64,000 nt of DNA, from the NCBI RefSeq assembly GCF_000340215.1, contig NW_006921532.1:7034550-7098549 (forward strand), given 5' to 3'. The notes under the pieces were generated by a model. It saw only the letters and a program-made list of their open reading frames with translations, searched no databases and was not told where the DNA came from. Shown piece after piece: positions 24,103 through 35,673 of the stretch (the first letter of the stretch is position 1; the number at the start of each line of letters is the position of its first letter). The stretch comes from Pseudocercospora fijiensis CIRAD86 (Eukaryota; Ascomycota; Dothideomycetes; Mycosphaerellales; Mycosphaerellaceae). Position numbers and translations under genes: made by a program.

Positions 24103-24136
24103 ACGGGTAACTGTACGAGCTCGTGCAGTTACCCGT
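24103..24136. repeat. 34-bp palindrome
   Basis: ACGGGTAACTGTACGAG followed directly by CTCGTGCAGTTACCCGT: 17-bp arms with one mismatched pair (T opposite G, a RIP-type change). A third, direct partial copy (gtgcagttatccgta) lies at 24,063-24,077. It may be two transposon ends meeting head to head. Confidence 0.75.
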
Positions 24137-24502
24137 ATACGCTTATATAATTAAAAATACGCTAATTAGACCCTGCGCTAGGCCGTTAATAGTTAAGTAA
24201 GGGAGTGTGCTAAATCCTTAGCTAAATAGCTTAAACCCTGTCTCCGCCTTCTATTAAATCCTCTGCCGCTAGCATAGTGCCTATTATATACGAGCTACTA
24301 CACACCCCCTACCTATATATATAATAGCGGAGACTTTAGCAAGAGGCGTATAAAGGTCGCCGGGCGGCTGCTAAGGGTTATATAGGTCTAGTAGCCTATA
24401 TGCAATCACTTAATTACGGAGACCTCGGGGGAGACCGACGTAATTAGAACTAGGTCCGTACCTCGAGAGAGGCATATATTAGGGCCTCCGAGAATACGTA
24501 GA
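24137..24502. other. RIP-altered spacer
   Basis: No coding pattern or recognised motif. It retains somewhat more TpG than the flanks. Confidence 0.4.
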
Positions 24503-26107
24503 GTGCTCGGAGGCTTAGTTTTGTTAGCAATTACCCCCTATTTCAAGCTTATTAGCATTATAGTCGTTCCTGTTACCCTAAGACCTGCCCTACTACCTAT
24601 TACCGCACTTCTCGATATAAACTATAGCTTCTCGCGGAGCGATCTATACCCTCGCTTAGGTCCTTTATTCTATACGCTATTAGGGGTGTTCCGCGACTAT
24701 TATAGTTAACCTGCGCTATATAGTCTAACTGTATTACTTAATAGTCTAACAGCCTATCGTTTAGTAGGTAATTAGGTTTATAGAGTAAATATAACGGCCG
24801 TTTCTACGCTAGTCGAAGAGCCTATCTAGCTAGTCGAAGAGCCTATCTAGTAGCCTGTTTCTATACTAGTATAGCTAGTCGAAGAGCCTATCTAGCAGCC
24901 TGTTTCTACACTAGTATCTACACCGATTAGGGAGCCTATTTCGACGCTAAATAGTACTTAAATTAACGGCTAGACTAACAGTTAAACTTTAGTTAATACT
25001 AGACCTTCTTAGGACGAGATTATTGCCGCTACTATTGCCGAGGAATACGGTACAACTCGACTGAATAGCAATAGTTATGTCTCGGCTGCTACTAAGCTTA
25101 CTCTTACTAAGGTTAGCGCTTATATAGCCTATAAGCGAGTAACTAGCAAAGTACGTAACTAGAATGCTAGCTTCAAGTCTATTATTACTACTACTTAGCT
25201 AACTAATAAGCCTCTTATTAGCGATCTAGTAAGAGCTTATCGTGCAATAATTAAGCGCCGAGTAGTTGCGAGAAGGCCTCTTAACGGAGCTTCTAGAGTT
25301 GTCGTTATAGAGACTCTTTAAGACTAGCTTCTCGATAAGGCTACGGAGATACTGTTTCGACTAGATAAGGTATAGCGCGAGAAGGTATTAAATGCGAAGG
25401 AGTTAAAGGCATTTAATAGTCCTACCGAGAATATGCGTAATACTATACTATCGACACTCTCTTAGCGTAGCAATAGCAGTCCGGCTCTAGTCGCGCTAAC
25501 TCTAGCTCTAGCTGTTCTAATAACGCCGGTTCTACGAGCGGAAGTTATCGACTTAACGATACTATCTACGGTCGATAGTAATACTACTTAGCTTACGAAG
25601 CGTCGCCGTTTAGACTTCGAGTCTAAACGGCTCTAGCGTAGATTATAGGCATAAGGAGCTATACTAAAAGAAGTATTATCGCCTATGTTTAATACTCTAA
25701 GAACACTCGCTAAGGGCCGTAGCTTAAGACGCAGAATTAGCTCGCTATTAGAGTCTTTAAGTGTCTCTATTATTAGCGCCGCTAGCGGGGCTCCGAATAT
25801 ACTAAGTCCTGCTAGATATATAAGCGCCGGAAGCGACTTAAGTGCCGCAATAAGTGCCGCGGTAAAGGATGTTAAGCTAAAGATAGTACGTTAAATAGAT
25901 GCTATCTAGTCTAGTATCTAGGCCCTTTAGGCAACGATAACTGCTTTATTGCTATTACGGCCGTTACCGTTATCTTAAATAGAGCTTCCTTCTTATTCTA
26001 ATATTGTTATAGATAGTTAAACGGACTCGCTAGACTACGACAACGACAGCGACGGCTTCGTAGACCTTAATACTATCGATAAGGACGTATTCTCGTAGAT
26101 AACTTAA
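24503..26107 (+). pseudogene. RIP-broken 535-codon ORF, unrecognised
   Basis: One frame from an ATG (MLGGLVLLAITPY) to TAA at 26,105, broken only by TAG/TAA. The middle has a repeated unit translating to LVEEPI.QPVS (24,810-24,950). The C-terminal half is Arg/Leu/Ser-rich with a long intact part (25,685-25,894). The minus-strand transposase beyond 26.6 kb is of the Harbinger type, and such elements usually carry a second, Myb-like protein. I see no Myb motif here, so the pairing is only a possibility. The stop codon lies two bases before a telomere-type repeat. Confidence 0.5.
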
Positions 26108-26108
26108 A

Positions 26109-26152
26109 GGGTTAGGGTTAGGGTTAGGGTTAGGGTTAGGGTTAGGGTTAGG
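26109..26152 (+). repeat. Interstitial telomere-type repeat, seven GGGTTA units
   Basis: Seven perfect GGGTTA units plus GG, with no interruption, inside RIP-altered transposon sequence about 2.5 kb from the gene island. TTAGGG is the usual fungal telomere unit. It has no CpA/TpG, so RIP leaves it intact whatever its age. Confidence 0.95.
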
Positions 26153-26639
26153 TAAAGCAATCGTAGTATTCTTGTTATCGAGAATGTTATAATTACTTAG
26201 TCGATATCTTCTTTTACGAGTACCTATTCGAAATCGTAGCTTCGTTCGGTACGAGAGCGCTAAAACCCTCTATATTTAATAAAACTATAGGGTAGGAGCT
26301 CGAACGGCGAACCTTATATCGACCGCTATAAGCGACTTGTAAAACAGAGTAGGTATTAAAGTATATAGCTCGAAGTAATATAGAAAGCTAAGGTTTCGTC
26401 GCTTAGTAAGCGGGCTTCGACCTTTATCGACTCGCTATATAATAACGTATTACTCGTTTTCGCTCGTTTTTAGACGATACGACGCGTCGTATACTAAAGG
26501 ATATAGCGTACGTAAGGGTATATAAAAACGGTAATATTATTATTATAATTAAAGTCGTAAAGCATCTCGTACTATATACTATACGCTAGTATAGGTATAC
26601 CCGTACCTATTACTTTTCTATATCTTCTATCTAATTTAA
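26153..26639. other. RIP-altered spacer between telomere-type repeat and transposase relic
   Basis: Inverted, CpG-rich and TpA-rich sequence without a recognisable frame. Confidence 0.4.
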
Positions 26640-28070
26640 TCTTTTTCCGTTATATTAATAACCTTAATCTCGTCCGTCTTATAGTCTAGTATAACCGTCC
26701 GCTTATATCTAAACGAAGCGCCGCTATCGAATACCTCGTCGCCTACTTATAAGCTCGCTTCGAAGTGCCTACTATAGTATAGAAGGTCGCCGTCGACTAG
26801 TTAAGCTAAAGGGGGCATAGGAGGGGGTAGTAGGTTAGCAAGATATTTACGCATACTCGGAGGCTTTACCTTATATAGTCGGCTAATCTTATTCTTACTA
26901 CGATAGTAAGTAAGGCAATTCGTAAGTAGTATAGTAACGATATATATCGCTCCGACCGGTATTAACTCGACTCGGAGCCTATAGAAGTACTTTATTAACT
27001 CGAAGTTATTAACAACCTTAGTAAAGCCCTATTCGACTAACTAGCGGATAGTACTTATCTCCTTTATAGCCGTAGCCTCGTCGGTATTGCGAAACTCGCT
27101 ATTTACGGTTTTCTAGCTTTTTATAATACTATCGACGACATTATATACTTAGTTACTATATAAGAATACCCGCTCTTCGAAGGGTCGATATAGCTATCTA
27201 AAGGGCTCGAAATACGACTTCTAGACCTAATTAAATCTACTCTCTAGTATTAACGTTATATTACCGTAGGAGCTAGGTGCTAGACTATATAGCAATATTA
27301 TACTATCCGGAAGGACAATGCCTTAATATTTGAGGCTATAGAAGTGCTTATGTCTATTATAGAACGGCCGCTAGTTATAGGTCGGTCTATAGCACTTCCG
27401 TAACGTACTATCGATACATCCGAAGACATACTTAATATCGATTAAGTTAGCAATAGTAACGGCTATTCGCTACGGGTATGCTTTGCTTAGCCGATTAAGG
27501 TCCTATACTAATCGCTCTTTCTAACGCCTTACTAGTTAAGTATACGCGGCATTAAATATACGACTAATCTAGCCGTTACTACGACTAAATATCTAGCTTA
27601 GGTTGCGTTAATAACCTAGATTACTAAGCCTTCTGCAAACGATATATAGCACTATTACTAGATCGTAACGTATACGCTTAGGCAACTCGATCGACCTAAT
27701 ATCTAGTAACTCGGCTAGCTTAATTACTTGCTACTTAGTAAAACGGAAGTCGCCCTCGAAATTAGCCTTAGGGTATATCTCTAGTAACTACTGCTTATCT
27801 CTTAGATACTCGCGTAGCAGCTTATATAGCCTATTATTACGAGCCTGTCTATACTAGTATTTACGCTCTATCTCGCCTTTTCGGCGAATAGCTAGATCTA
27901 GTAGATTGTCGACCTCGGAGGCTAATATAGCCGCGGTTGTTGCTAGTATTCTACTATAGATAGCGATTATATCCTTATTAAGTTTACTATTAGTCGAGAA
28001 GCCGTCCGAGTCGTATTCTACTATAGTATACCGTAGTAATAGACATCTAGTCTATAGTACTAATTATAGT
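26640..28070 (-). pseudogene. PIF/Harbinger-type DDE transposase (DDE_Tnp_4), RIP-broken
   Basis: Minus-strand frame. N-terminal part: RKGEIERKYQYRQARNN (near 27,880) and RLYKLLREYLRDK. Catalytic core near 27,380: YVFGCIDSTLRKCYRPTYN, corresponding to the family's FGFIDGTLRPICRP with the first catalytic Asp, then NRHKHFYSLKYQGIVLPDS. Next SSYGNITLILESR corresponds to the block with the second Asp, which here reads Asn (GGT-AAT), the change expected from GGT-GAT by RIP. A C-terminal stretch includes TILLTNCLTYY (near 26,920) and a Pro-rich MPPLA. Stops are TAG/TAA only. The enzyme would have cut and pasted a DNA transposon; this copy is dead. Confidence 0.75.
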
Positions 28071-28500
28071 AAGGTCTAAGACCCTAGGCGCTTCTTAGCA
28101 CCCCTATTGCTTACTAAGCAGTCGATCGAGAAACGCTACTAAATTGCCTACGCAAGCTCTTATAAGCCGTTATTTAGAATATTTACTTTCCGCCGCTAAA
28201 ATAGCGCTATTCGCGGGTTCTTATATATAGCAAACGGCTAGAAACCTACTACGTAAGGTGCCTAATGCTGCTAAAGCTACGCTAAGAATAAGGTCGCGCG
28301 GAATACTAGTTATAGCGGCTGCTACTATCGCTATTGCTATCGGTATCGGTATCGATAGAAGAAGAATATTACGAAGTAAGGCGTAGAAGTATAGCGAGTC
28401 TAAGTAAGGTTTATCGCGATAATAGGCATAGTAAGGTTAGTAAGGAAGGTACAGGAAGAATAGGAAGCGACAATAGGCTAAAGTAAAGCCATTGAGCCTC
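28071..28500. other. End of left RIP block
   Basis: RIP-altered sequence without a gene. The change to normal composition (CpA and TpG common) falls near 28,500. Confidence 0.6.
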
Positions 28501-28703
28501 TAGTATATATAGAGCTCCGTCCCCAGACTGCGTTCAGCTCAGAACGGCGCGTGCCTCCTTCGTCTTCGCCATTGCGTTCTAGACTTCTACTCCGACATCA
28601 TCTCGAGCCACCACAATCGCTGCCTGACGCTCGATAACTGCAGGCGGGGGTGATATATCTGTGATCCTGTTCGAATCATCTCAGTCCACCTCCACCATCT
28701 CTC
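28501..28703 (+). promoter_or_regulatory. Upstream region of the F-box-like gene
   Basis: About 200 bp of unaltered, C/T-rich sequence between the repeat edge and the ATG at 28,704. No clear TATA box. It leaves little room for a promoter, so part may lie in repeat DNA. Confidence 0.4.
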
Positions 28704-30050
28704 ATGGCCAATGCTGAGGAGGACATACGACTTCCTGTTACTCTACTGGACCTACTGTCCATTTCTCTGGTTCTGCGGCAGACTGCGCCATATCTATCGG
28801 TAAAAGAGCTGCGACGATTGTCCTTGACCAGCCAGAAGCTCCGGTCACTCATATATGGCGAATCTGAGGCATGGAGCCATTTGAATCTTGTCGGAGTGAA
28901 ACGGGCCATCATCGAAACCGCGCCGATTGATGTTGGCGGGATCTCTTGGCGGGCGGAACGCATGGACGAGAGCTTGACCGAAGACGACTTCTATGCTGGG
29001 CCACTGCGCGGCATTCTCGGAAGCCTACATTCGAAGCAAGTCTTGAAGTTTGTGCAAACACTCATTCTCGATGGGCTCACCGTGCCCGCGGATCTGGTTC
29101 GTGAGATGCTGGCAGAAGATCGATATCATGTTCGGGTCCTCAGTCTACGAGAAGCTCGACAACTGAATGTCACGAAATTGCAGCAAATCCTGCGCTACAG
29201 CGTTCGTCCAACACGAGATGTGACTTCACCAAGACTCAAGGCACTCTACATCTTTGGACCAAAAGATGCATCTCGATTTGTTGTACCAAGCAACTTCAAA
29301 CTTGAATCGGCACCTTCTCTAGGCGTCATGGGCTCGGGAACACAGCTTGGCGGCGCACAGATTGGAGCCGACTGGAACGCACGCTCATCGAACGACATGC
29401 AAGCATACCTCGCCGATGATGAACGGAAGTGGTACGGCTGCAACGGGCGAGTTATCAAGCGACCCTTTTCGGAATGGGCCGAAACGCTTCAGGTCTGCAA
29501 GGGCATTATCAATTTTGATGCAGTTCTCTGTCGAGGGCCAAGACACGACATCACCAAAGTTGCCAGCAAGGACTTCCTTCAGCCTACTATTGCCACTATC
29601 GCACTGGGTCCGGCTGGCTGCGAGACTTGTCACTCATGTCCAGAGCAGCCTGCACTGTTTGGCGAGAGTGCCGAACACACTCTGCCTCTCTTAGCACCGA
29701 TACCTCTCCATTCTTCGACGGTGCGAGCTGCCATACGGCCCGAACAACAGCCAGATGGCAGCTTTCCAAGCCTCATTCTCCGATGCGAGGACTGTCTAAG
29801 AGGCCGATGGTGCGAGCAATGCAATCGATGGTGGTGCGAAGGCTGTTATCAGGAACCAGTCTCGCGAGCAACATTGCGCACTGAGCTGCAACAAGCTGAA
29901 ATGCGAGAAGACCTCCAGCGTGACGGGTGGGCATCAGTGACAAATGCTCCGGCTGGCAACCAAGTAAAGGTATTCTCCAAACTTTGCGTGGAACACTGCC
30001 TAGTCGGTGAAATGATGCATGGCGCAGGAAGTGGCGGCATGTGGGGATGA
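28704..30050 (+). CDS. F-box-like, cysteine-rich protein (main exon, 448 codons to the first stop)
   Basis: The N-terminal ~70 residues (DLLSISLVLRQTAPYLSVKE then LRRLSLTSQKLRSLI) look like an F-box-type helix bundle, the part that would recruit SCF ubiquitin ligase. The middle has leucine-rich spaced strands (VLSLREARQLNV...). The C-terminal 110 residues hold a zinc-binding-like cluster, RCEDCLRGRWCEQCNRWWCE then GCY, and end GAGSGGMWG. I know this end from other fungal F-box-like proteins, but that is memory, not a search. The first ATG after the C/T-rich leader is taken as the start. It is not RIP-altered. Two further coding segments downstream (30,187-30,318 and 30,377-30,469) continue with more cysteines, so the gene may have a second, spliced C-terminus. 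Confidence 0.75.
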   Translation: MANAEEDIRLPVTLLDLLSISLVLRQTAPYLSVKELRRLSLTSQKLRSLIYGESEAWSHLNLVGVKRAIIETAPIDVGGISWRAERMDESLTEDDFYAGPLRGILGSLHSKQVLKFVQTLILDGLTVPADLVREMLAEDRYHVRVLSLREARQLNVTKLQQILRYSVRPTRDVTSPRLKALYIFGPKDASRFVVPSNFKLESAPSLGVMGSGTQLGGAQIGADWNARSSNDMQAYLADDERKWYGCNGRVIKRPFSEWAETLQVCKGIINFDAVLCRGPRHDITKVASKDFLQPTIATIALGPAGCETCHSCPEQPALFGESAEHTLPLLAPIPLHSSTVRAAIRPEQQPDGSFPSLILRCEDCLRGRWCEQCNRWWCEGCYQEPVSRATLRTELQQAEMREDLQRDGWASVTNAPAGNQVKVFSKLCVEHCLVGEMMHGAGSGGMWG

Positions 30051-30186
30051 CACAAATCTCTCACGCTCGCGTGCGCTTCATGGTTGAATGTATGGACGAG
30101 CTCATCGTTCTCTCAAGCTCTATTCTCATTTTTTTTTCTGGAATTCATCTCACAAGTGATAGCGTTTCTAACTAATCTCTTGGCAG

Positions 30187-30318
30187 GCCGGCGTGCATCG
30201 AGACTGCTACCTATGCGGCAGAACTTGTCAAGCCTGCAAAGACAGTTTCATCCGCACATGCCGAAGCTGCAAGCAGGAATACTGTTTCCCGCATGATGAG
30301 AACTGCACCGAAGCAAAG
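30187..30318 (+). CDS. Probable downstream exon, cysteine-rich C-terminus of the F-box-like gene
   Basis: After an acceptor (ttggcag, 30,180-30,186) a frame reads AGVHRDCYLCGRTCQACKDS and CRSCKQEYCFPHDENCTEAK, with Cys/His spacing like a treble-clef zinc site. It ends at a good donor (gtatgc at 30,319). I could not find a donor in the main exon that joins it in frame with confidence: the main frame stops at 30,048-30,050, and the GT sites near 29,964-30,040 fit poorly or in the wrong phase. Confidence 0.6.
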
Positions 30319-30376
30319 GTATGCTCCCAATAAGATACAGATTTGAAGGTGGCGACTGATGCGACTCTTATCAAAG

Positions 30377-30469
30377 TGCGGCTGGTGCAGTCACTCCGGA
30401 CGGCGAACACGAATTGATGGCGCCATGTCTAACAGATCATCCACATATCACTATCCACCAGCACAATGA
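30377..30469 (+). CDS. Probable last exon of the F-box-like gene
   Basis: Phase-0 join from the donor at 30,319 to an AAG acceptor at 30,374-30,376 gives TEAK then CGWCSHSGRRTRID and a stop (TGA, 30,467-30,469). The C-x-W-C motif completes the cysteine cluster of the preceding exon. Intron 30,319-30,376 is 58 bp. Confidence 0.55.
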   Translation, partial: CGWCSHSGRRTRIDGAMSNRSSTYHYPPAQ

Positions 30470-31069
30470 ACGAGATCTTTCGAAAAGACCATTCGAGTGT
30501 ACAGTGCCAAGCTGGCCGCAGAGGTGCAGACATCAGATATCAGACATGAACCAGCCCACCACCTGATGTCACTGCCGACTTGCTTCGTGGTAAACCTTGT
30601 TTCGCTATCTGGAGCACGTGTATCCTTTCAGCAGTAATATCATAATGAACAGATTGCTCCGCGACCAGCGAATAACAGCTACAAATCCGACGACGTCGCC
30701 TGGAGAACATACCAACGATCTTTCGCAACTCCAATGTCGTTCCCACTCTAGATCTCGAATGAGCATCTACAATCCTTGATTGCGCAGGGGAGGAGAGCAG
30801 CCAAGGAGGCAACAAAGCAGTATTCAGAGTCGATCGAAAGGTGGAAAGGTCTAAACGCTATACCGCTATTAACCTAAAAAGGATTGGAGGAGGCTAAAGC
30901 GCTTGGTAGTAGGGGTGGGTCTAGACCGTCTAGTCAACATTTTCGCCTTCCAAGTTCCGGATACCCCCCGCCCCGGTCCCTTACGCAGTAGCGCATATCC
31001 TGTTATGCCTTCCCTTTCATCTGCGTCCGTCTTTCAACTTCATCCTCTCTTCTCTAAAATTAAGCCATG
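30470..31069. other. Intergenic; contains a small RIP-like scar
   Basis: No supported gene. About 30,850-30,930 has repeat-block composition (ggtctaaacgctataccgct, ggaggctaaagcgcttggta) within otherwise normal sequence, so it may be a short relic of a repeat. Confidence 0.5.
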
Positions 31070-32509
31070 GACATTCTTGCCGAACCACGGCGCGATGATG
31101 AACTATGCCGCAATGTCCGAGCAGGAAATCTGTCTGGCATCCAGGACGCAATCCACGAGCTCGAAAAAGACGACAAGCTTCCTCCGAGAATCTGAACGCG
31201 CGCAATGACCATCTGCATCTCAAACAAGAACATACAAGCATTGAGAATCCTCCTCGATCATGGTGACGCGAATGAAAGTGTCGTGGAAGAAGCGGCCAAA
31301 AGCGAGGATATTGAGATCTTGGGGATTGTGCTTAATCATGGCTGGCCTGTGGATCGTAGCTTAAGAAAAGGTTCAATTCCTTCGATTCTGAGGTACAATA
31401 GGGAGCACAGCACAGCGATAATGCGACGCAGCTAATTTGACTGGCAGTTTTGCGATCCGGAACATTGACCTGGTGGACTGGCTACTTGCTCAGGGCGCGA
31501 ATCCAAACGCAACTTCTTCACTCAATGAAACTGCACTTTCTTTCGCAATCCGGGAGGGTACCATGAAGGTCGTGAAAAGACTGATCGCTGCTGGCATGGA
31601 CATGTCTCAGGGTAATTTACTGCATTGCGCTTCAGAGAGAGAGAGCCCTCCGATGACACAAAGGACCTTATCGATATGCTAATTTGCCAGGGGGCGCGAG
31701 TTGATACATACGATACGACGGCGTGATGCTTCGTTATGGCTATAAATGGGGAACGGCTTTGCATACTGCTTGCGAGAAACAGAATTTCCTGGCTGCTGAG
31801 GCGCTGCTCAGTCATGGAGCGGATCCTTTAGAATATGTCTAATGAAGCAAGCCGGAAAATTGCTGCCGCCTACACCCCTGCAGCTTGTGTCCACTGTGCC
31901 GCATCTGCGAGCTCTTTTGGAAAGACACATCAAGTAGCCGCAATGAGCGTACCTCGATTATTATACTCGGAGAAGCTATTATTATAGCTCACATCCCACG
32001 GGGCGAATTGTCGAAGTCGGGCGTAACCCTTGGAGTCTGCGGAACAAGCTACCGAGCGATCTTTGGCGAAGATTGATAGCATACTTGCGAACCATGGCGG
32101 GAAATTCCCACTCCATACAACGACATGGGGGAAAATTGAACTTTCCATGCGGCCGGAATACTACGATGTCACCAACCCCGACACCAGGTTTCCTCCCGCC
32201 GGTGAAATTGTTGCATTCGTCAGGAAGACTGGCACGGAACTCTGGGTAGAGAATCGAAAATTGGAAGCGAAACCTCGGCCAATAATTGCAGTCACCTCCA
32301 TCATACCTACATCGCAGCGTCCAGCTCCATCAGTTCTATCGGCTCAGGCTAGTTCTGCGCAAGCGATGTATACGGAGCTGATTCAGAGAGGATACTCTAA
32401 TGAGCAGGCGTTCCAGCATCTGGTTGGCGAGTACATAAGAAAAAATGTAACTTTGGAGAAGGAGCAAGCAGTAGTCGGAGTCAGGGCCCTCCTACAATAC
32501 CGGGCCTGA
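31070..32509 (+). pseudogene. Ankyrin-repeat protein pseudogene
   Basis: Starts MDILAEPRRDDELCRNVRAG. Ankyrin units follow: IQALRILLDHGDANESVVEE, IEILGIVLNHGWPV, NIDLVDWLLAQGANPNATSS, MKVVKRLIAAGMDM, IDMLICQGARVDTYD and FLAAEALLSHGADPL. A good 55-bp intron at 31,393-31,447 (gtacaa, branch gctaatttgac, acceptor tggcag) joins two units in frame. Breaks: an in-frame TGA at 31,196-31,198, a frame change in a GA dinucleotide run near 31,633, and further frame changes near 31,720 and 31,840. The last 159 codons (32,030-32,509) are open and contain MYTELIQRGYSNEQAFQHLV, a UBA-like helix pair. The damage is by indels, not RIP, as expected for a single-copy gene. Unrecognised introns could explain some breaks. 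Confidence 0.65.
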
Positions 32510-33902
32510 TTATTCTAATCGGTCCAAATACCCAATTAACGCATCCCAAGACCCAAGCGGAAGCTCAAGTGAAAGTGAAACCGCAGTTGCAAGCGACACA
32601 GGTAGCTCAATCCGCCTTCGCTCAAATTTCTGCGGATGAGTCGGCGTCAGAGTACCACCAGAAAGGATCAGCCGCGACGGAATGTCAAGTCCAGTCTTCG
32701 CCCCAGGCCCAATGACCAAAAGCGTCTCCGACGCAGCAAAAAAAAAATTCTAAACGTCCTAGTCGGAGACGATGAACATGCGTCAACGAAACGCCCAGCA
32801 TTATCAACACCTCCCACCACCAAACCTTCCAAAAACGCCATCAAACAACCAGCCTTCATCCTCTCTTCTAAAACGCAAACCTCTCGGCCAAGTCTTCGGC
32901 TCTCACAAAGGCATCAACCCCTCCCCTCCCCTCACCAGCACTCTGTAAAACTTCCAAGAACAAGAATCAGGTTGCGAAAACTAATCAACGCCTCCATCCC
33001 AAAAATCCCTCAACATACGGTTGACCCTCCGCTCATAACATTCAACATCAACCCCCCCCCCCCCCCCCTCCAAGCCCTCTCAGATCTCCACGCCTACCAC
33101 CATCCTTCCCTCATCCTCCAGTCACCTCACTCCCCAAATTTCGGTTCAGAACGGTTGCAACCAGCCCAACAAATTCCAACCAACCGAAAAAAAAAATTTT
33201 CGTTCGTTTCCCCCGGGATCTTTTTCCCCCGAAGAAAAGAAAGGGAAAAAAAAAAAATCTCGACGTCACGCCCCGGCCGCCCATCCAGGATTTTTTTTTT
33301 TAAAAAAAAAACATATCCCACATATCAAAGAAAAGAAAAGAAAAAAAGATTTGGCTCCGAAGACTCAAGATGTTTGTTTTTTTTTTGCCCCTCGAGGCGG
33401 TGTGAGATCTTTTTTTTTTTGTTTTTGGATTTTCTTCCTATAAAGACTGTGCACAATTGGGAGTCAGTTATTCTACTTTGGACGCACGGCTGTGAGTGTG
33501 CGTGCAGAGATGACGAGTGGCCTGTTGGATTGAAGATTTTGGGGACGGATTTGAGTGAGGAGAGAATTTTCTGGGATTGAGGCGTTGATTGGGAGTGGGT
33601 ATGAGAAGGAGGGTTGAGTAGGTGGGTGGTGATTTGAAAGGACGTGCTCGTGAAAAGATGAGCTTTGAGACGTGGAATTTTGAAACTGTTAAGCGGTTCG
33701 CGCAAGCTCAGTGCCTCTTTCTGCAACGAGACTCGCATTCCTCTATACACTGTACACGGTCAGCGAAGCTAAAGCTGCGACCCAACGATGAACGCAAAAA
33801 AAAAGATAAAACTCCGCTATGCTCATCATGCCATGCCCACGTGTCCATCAGTCGTGGTGATGGATCCATTCCTCGCGCCAAGAACGCCTTGCTAAACTTC
33901 AA
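32510..33902. other. Homopolymer-rich region without a supported gene
   Basis: Open frames exist on both strands (32,636-33,580; 33,325-33,750) but translate to Pro/Lys/Phe-rich low-complexity sequence. 33,050-33,440 is packed with homopolymers: about 18 C, several runs of 9-12 A, several of 10-12 T, and a T/A run around 33,290-33,310. It could be promoter-like tracts, a simple-sequence area, or an assembly or sequencing artefact. Confidence 0.6.
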
Positions 33903-35184
<1,282 letters not shown>

Positions 35185-35673
35185 ATTGAGGAGGATTAAG
35201 TGTTGTCGAGGGTGTTTATCAGGACCGTCTCCAACAATCTTTAGGCAGCGTAAGAAAAAAGTGATCTCGCTGGCGAGAATTAGCTTTGCGAGATCAGGGA
35301 CCTGACAGCCCCTGCTAGCGTCTCGGTACATTGAGCCTAAATTTACAATTAAACAATTCACCGAGACGGATATCGATGCAGTTGACTCTAACTCTATTGC
35401 GATATATCCTGTTCATGCATCATGATTAACTGGCCGTCGTCCATAGCACAGCCACGATCATGTCCTGCTCAATGTGGCCTACCCAGCCATCGAAACGCCA
35501 AAGACTACAAAAACCAACCGACCCCGAGCGCCTCGCTAGAATGCAGGACGGCAATACACAAAGCCACGATGTCTCATGTTCAGACCATGCCGTTATTCCG
35601 TCGCCCGCCCGCCCCTATGCTGTGTCTATCTCGAACGCCCTATAGGGTAATACCAATCCTGTTTGTGAAGAAC
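35185..35673. other. Intergenic between PRMT1 and the MFS gene
   Basis: 490 bp with normal composition. It must hold the PRMT1 promoter and the MFS 3' end. No gene or clear motif recognised. Confidence 0.5.

Noticed and set aside
32636..33580. 314-codon open frame
   Set aside because: Low-complexity Pro/Lys/Phe sequence through a homopolymer field, with no motif and overlapping open frames on the other strand.
33325..33750. 141-codon minus-strand open frame
   Set aside because: Same homopolymer region, Ser/His/Lys-rich, no support from splice signals or motifs.
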